Below, one piece after another: positions 61,201 to 64,000 of a DNA stretch of 64,000 bases; position 1 is the stretch's first letter; the number at the start of each line of letters is the position of its first letter. Source of the DNA: Ischnura elegans. Lineage: Eukaryota > Arthropoda > Insecta > Odonata > Coenagrionidae. The DNA lies in assembly GCF_921293095.1 (NCBI RefSeq), contig NC_060254.1, positions 5,642,001 to 5,706,000 on the forward strand, written 5' to 3'. The position numbers and the translations under genes were made by a program. Below the pieces are notes generated by a model, which made no database searches, had not been told where the DNA came from, and saw nothing but the letters and a program-made list of their open reading frames with translations.

Positions 61201-63395
61201 TGGGAGTTTTTAAAGCACAAAGTATTGTAGCAAATTGTTTTTAGGTCGGCAGAGGAACCCAACACCCGTGGCGTATAAATTATGCCGCATGACCGGCCAT
61301 GTGTACCTTTATACCTGTATCACCTATAAATGCAGAAGCTTGAACTAATTTCTACACATAAAGATAAATTTAACAAAAATCGAGAATTATCATGTGAATG
61401 CATTAGTTGTGGACAATGTACGCCACGTGCCCGGTCGTGTAAAAATATCAGCCTCGCCCGCTGAAGGGTTAACCTTTCAAAACTACAAAACATCGAGAAA
61501 ATCATTCACGCCCTGAGTTTTGCATTGAATATTTCAGTAAATTTTTGTGCAATGAATAAAAAAATTCTCATCCAATCACAAAAAATGATTTTAACACTCA
61601 AATGAGCACCCCTCACAGCAATTGTGAAGTTGAGACTCACTTTCCAATATTGAATCTTCCATCTCATCCGGGGTGCCGAGGTCTTGTGACAGGATGTCAT
61701 CGAGTTCATCGTCCTCGTCCGTCAGCGCCTCCTCGTTGCCCTTCACATTCTCCTTGCCGAGCGTGTCTTGATCCTCGCTCTTCTCATCCTCACTCATCTC
61801 GTGAGACTTGTTAAAAATCTCAGCGCTCACGGCTATCTTTTTCCGTCGCACCCGGCTCCCACTCGGCTTCTCTGTGAAACCAAATACATAACGACAATAA
61901 CACCTAGTGGACTCTTCCGCCAATTTTTGTTCCCCATTGATTACAAAAGGCTTAAAAAATAAAGTGGTGCACGTATTCCCATTCCTTGATCCATCGCTTG
62001 CATCTCTAGTGATTCACGACAAAAATTGAAAGCCTTAACACTTTTGTAGATAAGCTCATAATGTAGCAAAACCATACTGAGAAAGTCACCAATCCTAAGC
62101 TACTCCTCCATAGCTAAATAATAAGCCAAAATTGTTTTTCAAAATTAATACCCACTGTTAGCACTCCTCTATCACGCCACCAATTTAAATGGCAAATTAA
62201 ATGCAATTTATTAGAATTTTATCCACAAATTACAAACCAAAACATATAGATATGAAATTGGAATGGCAACAAAAAATTGAAAGTTTTCATAATTTGTCAA
62301 CTAAGTAACGCATTCAGGCAATGACTATGAAACACAGAGCACTTCTTTCCCTTCATTATCCCTTTAAATGCTGCTTACATTATAAACACACATTGTAATG
62401 CAAGGAGACTAAAAGGAATGTGTTTTACGCTTAGTCTACTCTCAGAATTTCATGTGAATGCCATTAATTTTGGAACTTCTTTTCGTAATTGTAAAGCTAT
62501 TAGTGAAGGGAGCAAAAATGAATATCAAATACATATGTCGTTATCTTCACTATGTTTCAATATGCCCATGCACACATATTTAAGAATTCATAGCCACTTA
62601 TAATTGGGTCAAGCAGTCACAATTACCAGGAATCTACTCTTGTACCAGACATACTTAATATATTTGACTCTCATGCATTCTTTTCATTAAAAAAAAACCA
62701 AAAATATCACATAATAATAGCCTGTTATCCAAAGCCTTCATTTGAAATGAGTTAATTGATTCAAAATTGATTCTGTGCAAATTATTTTGGTCGCTCAGCG
62801 GATTCTTGACAGGGCTACCCTCACCAATCCAAATACGCAGATTAAACATTTACACTTAAAGACTGATTCACAGCATCAAATTTTCTAGATTAAATGTTTA
62901 AAAATCACTAATACATATAACCTGCTTGGAGACCTGAGCACTTGATGCTATTCCAATGAATTTTTTCTCACCAACCGTTTTCTGTGCTTACAGCACCATT
63001 TTCACCACGGCACAACTACGTACCATCAAAGTTGGGTTGAAAAAAATTGTCCGGTATATTTTCAAGTATAACTTTCTATCATAGTGTCTTCATTCCACCA
63101 AATAAGAAAAAATAGTTACAGAGTTTGTTAAAAGAGTCCTGGATTCAATTTTGCGGCCAAAATATTTTGTAACTCTTTTTCATGCTCTCCTTTTGAACAT
63201 TACACAAAAAATTTGAGGGGAGAGAATCAATACAACATAAAGTCTTAAAATACATTTAATTATTTATAAATGTATTTCTTGGCGATGCGTAATATCCCTC
63301 ACCTCTTTTCAAATGGACATCGCCTGCACTGGGAGACAAAATCGCCCTGTAGATAGACCGATCCTCTTCATCGTCCTCTAGGTCGTATCCAAGGC
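37212..63395 (-). CDS. BNIP2/caytaxin(ATCAY)/PRUNE2-family protein, C-terminal 327 aa
   Basis: Seven minus-strand exons join with matching phases: 63,303-63,395, 61,641-61,871, 58,608-58,786, 57,649-57,770, 53,120-53,344, 50,015-50,113 and 37,212-37,248. The 5' end is beyond the window. Residues 1-108 are acidic and disordered, with the family's DELDDILSQDLGTPDE-type block. RNWRECMVAGLQRRIDMRAI (about 143-162) and VLSHGGY lead into the BCH domain (CRAL-TRIO-like, about 150-315), with SACYLPERSRPDYDYLMDNL, LVAEEYVLVYLHGA, WLKRCYRLIDRRLRKNL and RPFISSKFSRKL. Family members (vertebrate BNIP2, ATCAY, PRUNE2) are cytosolic scaffolds that bind Rho-family regulators or kinesin light chain; the arthropod role is inferred. 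No EWED kinesin-binding motif is seen in these exons. The vertebrate paralogues share one invertebrate counterpart, so I give no symbol. Confidence 0.93.
38337..39820 (-). pseudogene. LINE 5' half (leader and endonuclease), in an intron
   Basis: On the minus strand a leader (GGTTGGGCCACCCATGCC, AGGTCAAAGGGTAGGAGCC) is followed by a CFDP2-type endonuclease: NVGTWNVRAMMRAGKLENIK, ILGLCEVRWRDGG, RGVALVLNGKMG, DRILLVEIEARPTNLLVVQV and YMPTSNHREEEVDEVYEQLE, then DADSNHNLVLMKC as the catalytic Asp-His block and a linker (KKLWIMEAMVKWRREGS). Frame changes and stops are present. It ends before the RT, the reverse of the usual 5' truncation. It lies in the last intron of the BNIP2-like gene. Same family as 29,970-32,410. 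Confidence 0.75.
40299..41398. mobile_element. hAT element, non-autonomous, perfect 8-bp duplication
   Basis: The ends TAGGGCTGTGCGAGA and TAGAGCTGTGCGAGA (right end read in reverse) start about 190-base inverted arms full of GAGACTCTCG/CGAGAGTCTCG units. GTACAAAG flanks it at 40,291-40,298 and 41,399-41,406. The inner 700 bases contain a block repeated partly directly (AGATCGACAGTGACAATTTA near 40,590 and 40,960) and partly inverted (GGTAACCATGAACCTTAG near 40,648 and 41,060). No transposase is present. The insertion is in the last intron of the BNIP2-like gene. Confidence 0.93.
41696..42553. mobile_element. Possible piggyBac-like MITE
   Basis: TTAA flanks (41,692-41,695 and 42,554-42,557) adjoin CCCTTTCGAGACGG on the left and GGGAAAAGG on the right. 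The ends match only over about six to seven bases, so the call rests mostly on the TTAA sites and the CCCTTT start. Confidence 0.3.
42558..43797. other. Intron sequence, nothing recognised
   Basis: A GA dinucleotide run lies near 43,323-43,340. No exon or element end is supported. Confidence 0.4.
43798..44623. mobile_element. Foldback element, complete (family F)
   Basis: Two arms of about 360-380 bases (43,798-44,158 minus, 44,241-44,623 plus) are inverted copies around an 80-base centre. The outer ends read AGTCCCACTTAACTGAT on the left and, in reverse, AGTCCGACTTAACTGAT on the right. Inner landmarks are GGTAAAGTTCTGGGAGGGTT and its complement. No frame of note. The target duplication is not obvious, so the superfamily is open. 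Solo arms occur at 6,270, 21,864 and 23,099. Confidence 0.8.
44877..48317. mobile_element. Long-TIR transposon (element E) with nested insertion
   Basis: Arms of about 197 bases (44,877-45,073 and 48,120-48,317) are inverted copies. Shared blocks include GCTTGCAGGCAATTTGGCTT, AGTCGAGTGCCATCCTCAAG, CATGGTTCGCACCAACTTCC and GGCAAAGCACT. The 3-kb interior holds a Tigger-like element (46,472-47,781) and a GC-rich stretch at 45,300-45,800 without recognisable protein. The exact ends and target duplication are unclear. Confidence 0.65.
46472..47781. mobile_element. pogo/Tigger-like element, non-autonomous
   Basis: The terminal repeats CAGTGGAACTTGGTTAGTA (19 bases; right end in reverse) are flanked by TA on both sides (46,470-46,471 and 47,782-47,783). 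CAG-starting ends and a TA duplication are the pogo/Tigger signature. Inside each end CGTACTAAC(C/G)AGGAAA units are iterated, at least two on the left and five on the right. The interior (about 1.1 kb) has no complete transposase; a minus frame near 47,060-47,300 looks protein-like but is not recognised. Confidence 0.9.
48460..48661. mobile_element. hAT MITE (GGCGGATCC family)
   Basis: The ends CAGGGGCGGATCCAGG and, in reverse, CATAGGCGGATCCAGG are flanked by a perfect 8-bp duplication ATACTTAC (48,452-48,459 and 48,662-48,669). G- and C-runs next to the ends are typical of this widespread arthropod family. 202 bp, non-coding. It lies in the last intron of the BNIP2-like gene. Confidence 0.93.
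48670..50014. other. Intron sequence, nothing recognised
   Basis: AT-rich part of the 12.8-kb last intron. No element ends are seen. Confidence 0.4.
50015..50113 (-). CDS. BNIP2-like gene, exon 6 of those seen
   Basis: It encodes SKFSRKLNFVNDLSELAEYV and PLEQMHIPERVR, the end of the BCH domain. The donor GTGAGT lies inside a Gln codon. If it is not used, the same frame ends at once with TGA. Confidence 0.93.
50888..53056. mobile_element. hAT element, non-autonomous, in an intron
   Basis: The left end TAGGGATGTGCGAGT and the right end, in reverse, TCAGGATGTGCGAGT are flanked by GCGCCAAT (50,880-50,887) and GTGCTAAT (53,057-53,064), 6 of 8 bases alike, a decayed hAT duplication. ACTCGA units cluster inside both ends (GAGTCGAGTACC, CGACTCGA). 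The 2,169-bp body contains no transposase. It makes up about 72% of the intron between exons 5 and 6 and ends 63 bases from the exon-5 donor. Confidence 0.85.
53120..53344 (-). CDS. BNIP2-like gene, exon 5 of those seen
   Basis: It encodes YVVTTLEALVAEEYVLVYLH, then SWLKRCYRLIDRRLRKNLRA, then FWLKTIVLMTRPFI: the core of the BCH domain with its Lys/Arg-rich helix. The family usually has a short T-P-R-R segment where this protein has GAVGSPGSRMP. Acceptor TTTTTTTGCAG, donor GTGAGG. Confidence 0.97.
54391..55414. mobile_element. pogo/Tigger-like element, non-autonomous
   Basis: The left end CAGTAGACTCTCGTGAATAC and the right end, in reverse, CAGTAGACTCTTGTTATTAC are inverted. Both are followed by ATTACGAAGTTC-type subterminal units (near 54,530-54,590 and 55,350-55,405). 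CAG starts and this organisation fit pogo/Tigger. TA lies two or three bases outside each end instead of exactly at it. No transposase is recognised in 1,024 bp. It sits in the intron between exons 4 and 5. Confidence 0.75.
56255..56511. mobile_element. hAT-type MITE (GTAGCGAG family)
   Basis: The right end, in reverse, reads CAGTGGTGTAGCGAGAGAGG; the left end CAGTTGGGTAGCCATG is a poorer match. G-runs follow each end. The 8-base flanks agree only partly, so the insertion is old. No coding. Confidence 0.55.
56755..57230. repeat. Two hAT-like subterminal fragments
   Basis: Near 56,760-56,852, repeated GATCCG units end in CCATCCCTA, the reverse of a TAGGGATGG hAT end. Near 57,130-57,230, GAACCGA/ACCGAGAACC units recur. 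Neither has a partner end in view. Confidence 0.45.
57649..57770 (-). CDS. BNIP2-like gene, exon 4 of those seen
   Basis: A polypyrimidine acceptor ending TTTTTTTCAG and a GTGAGT donor. It encodes VLSHGGYMPGNFHNAIILFS and then ACYLPERSRPDYDYLMDNLF, the first half of the BCH fold. It ends two bases into a Leu codon. Confidence 0.95.
58608..58786 (-). CDS. BNIP2-like gene, exon 3 of those seen
   Basis: It encodes LGMTTPVNVKKDDD, then PELTAAEERAEERNWREC and RRIDMRAIGPFKK, the entry to the BCH domain. The acceptor is AATGTAG. The donor is AAG|GTCCTT, weak after the GT, but phase and family alignment place it exactly here, because the next exon begins VLSHGGY. Confidence 0.93.
59330..60252 (-). 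pseudogene. Tigger/Jerky-type transposase relic
   Basis: The minus strand begins with a helix-turn-helix half (RLDKGESVTTFVTELNVGKA) and the CENP-B-type second half (KVDEALFVWLTKVRERQAPL, then SGPII). After a decayed middle come NANETGLNYRALLTKNLASK, matching the first catalytic Asp region of pogo DDE transposases (usually NADETGL), and ALIGKSAKPSAF with GLPMYCKKQKN. The end is acidic (QEPVQYEEEESDDETQ). The catalytic Asp is Asn here, several stops are present and most of the DDE core is lost. It lies in the intron between exons 2 and 3 and could be a source family for the Tigger-like non-autonomous elements nearby, though no matching terminal repeats were found around it. Confidence 0.8.
60887..61468. 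mobile_element. piggyBac-like MITE
   Basis: TTAA flanks (60,883-60,886 and 61,469-61,472) adjoin CCCTCAAGTGGCC on the left and, in reverse, CCCTTCAGCGGGC on the right. TTAA duplication plus CCCT ends is the piggyBac signature. Inside, a block of about 170 bases is tandemly duplicated (CTTGAATGGCCTCG near 60,968 and 61,153; CATGACCGGCC near 61,120 and 61,290). 582 bp, no transposase. It sits in the intron between exons 2 and 3. Confidence 0.85.
61641..61871 (-). CDS. BNIP2-like gene, exon 2 of those seen
   Basis: Acceptor TTGGTTTCACAG, donor GTGAGT. It encodes a basic patch (SGSRVRRKKIAVS), then a strongly acidic stretch with DELDDILSQDLGTPDEMED, equivalent to the conserved D-LDTPDE block before the BCH domain in BNIP2 and caytaxin. 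It ends one base into a codon; the next exon supplies two bases. Confidence 0.93.
61872..63302. other. Intron of the BNIP2-like gene
   Basis: 1,431-bp AT-rich intron between the first two exons seen. No element ends or extra exon are supported; the phases of the flanking exons already agree. Confidence 0.7.
63303..63395 (-). CDS. BNIP2-like gene, first exon seen
   Basis: After the acceptor GGGTTGCAG the exon reads LGYDLEDDEEDRSIYRAILS and then AGDVHLKR, ending one base into a codon before a GTGAGG donor. The first two bases complete a codon begun in an exon outside the window. It forms the acidic N-terminal linker region. Confidence 0.85.
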
Positions 63396-64000
63396 CTGCA
63401 ACCCAAGACATTTAGCCAACATCAACACAACATTCCAAAGCAACAAGAAAATATAATGAACACCTTGATGTTATGCAATTATACAAGCGACAAAGTTTAC
63501 CTACTCCTATCTTATAAATCAGAGTTTCCAGAGAAATTTTAGCCATAGAAGAATATCATATTTATAGTGAGTTAAAATCACTGTTGAATTAAGCCAACAC
63601 ATCTTTAAAAATTCCACCTTGACAACAGATATGATGCATACATTGCAGAACTTGCAAAGATATTGGGAAAAAAATATTCCCTTCTTTACAGCCTGACCAT
63701 CCTAGGTTGGCAGTTGGGTATTTTAACTGACGACCATTAGGATGCAGGCTCTTTAGCCATGGTAGATGTCTTGTAGCGTCTCTTCCAGTTTGGAGAGGGT
63801 CAAGTTGATTGCAATTCATCATAATTTTTAGTGTTTTCCATACACGTCTTGAAAATATCACACATTTACAAATTAACACAAAAATAGCCTTGAAGCTCTA
63901 CGGCAGGAACTAAAAAATTTTTGTTTTGATTTGAAACAATTGAAAGACAAAATACAAAACAAGATATGGTTGATGAAAATTTAAAAAGTTAAAAATTGAC
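63396..64000. other. Intron upstream of the first exon seen
   Basis: AT-rich sequence preceding the acceptor at 63,396. No further exon of the gene is seen before the window ends, and the codon split at the acceptor requires one beyond it. Confidence 0.5.

Noticed and set aside
62785-62849. An extra minus-strand exon ending at a GTGAGG donor
   Set aside because: No acceptor gives an open frame of useful length, and the exons on either side already join in phase.

Overview
The window is eukaryotic and most likely from an arthropod, probably an insect with a large, repeat-rich genome. The basis is the AT-rich background, GT-AG introns up to about 12.8 kb, a tRNA-derived SINE, CR1-like and craniofacial-development-protein-2-type LINEs, and many short hAT, piggyBac, pogo/Tigger and PIF/Harbinger-like DNA transposons. 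The species cannot be read from the sequence. Only two host genes are well supported.

Positions 1-7,830 are repeat-strewn intergenic DNA: a SINE with a perfect 12-bp target duplication, a foldback hairpin, pieces of two MITE families and two old local duplications. From 7,856 to 14,476 lies a composite: the front of a CR1-group LINE (an esterase-type ORF1, then endonuclease and the start of the reverse transcriptase) joined in one reading frame to a Ty3/gypsy-type LTR element fossil that ends in one LTR. From 14,590 to 20,336 is a stack of terminal-repeat DNA transposons, including a PIF/Harbinger-like element and a 1,964-bp TA-flanked element that carries what looks like a small spliced transcription unit. 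A nearly perfect 100-bp-arm palindrome lies here too. Positions 20,340-26,800 hold more MITEs, a foldback-family pair, degraded LINE ends and a GC-rich coding-like island.

At 26,885-27,427 (+) is an intronless gene for a small protein with a linker-histone-like (H15) winged helix and a long Arg/Ser tail, with AATAAA just after the stop. It resembles protamine-like or sperm H1-like proteins. Positions 28,000-33,400 hold a second SINE copy, two LINE relics, MITEs and a minisatellite.

The minus strand from about 63,395 to 37,212 carries the main host gene: seven exons, all joining in phase, encode the C-terminal 327 residues of a BNIP2/ATCAY(caytaxin)/PRUNE2-family protein with a BCH (CRAL-TRIO-like) domain. 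The 5' end lies beyond the right edge. Its introns hold the LINE 5' fragment, two long hAT elements, a foldback element, pogo/Tigger-like elements and a Tigger-type transposase relic, a piggyBac-like MITE and several hAT MITEs. One hAT end lies about 60 bp from a splice donor. No bacterial-style system, CRISPR array or rRNA was seen.
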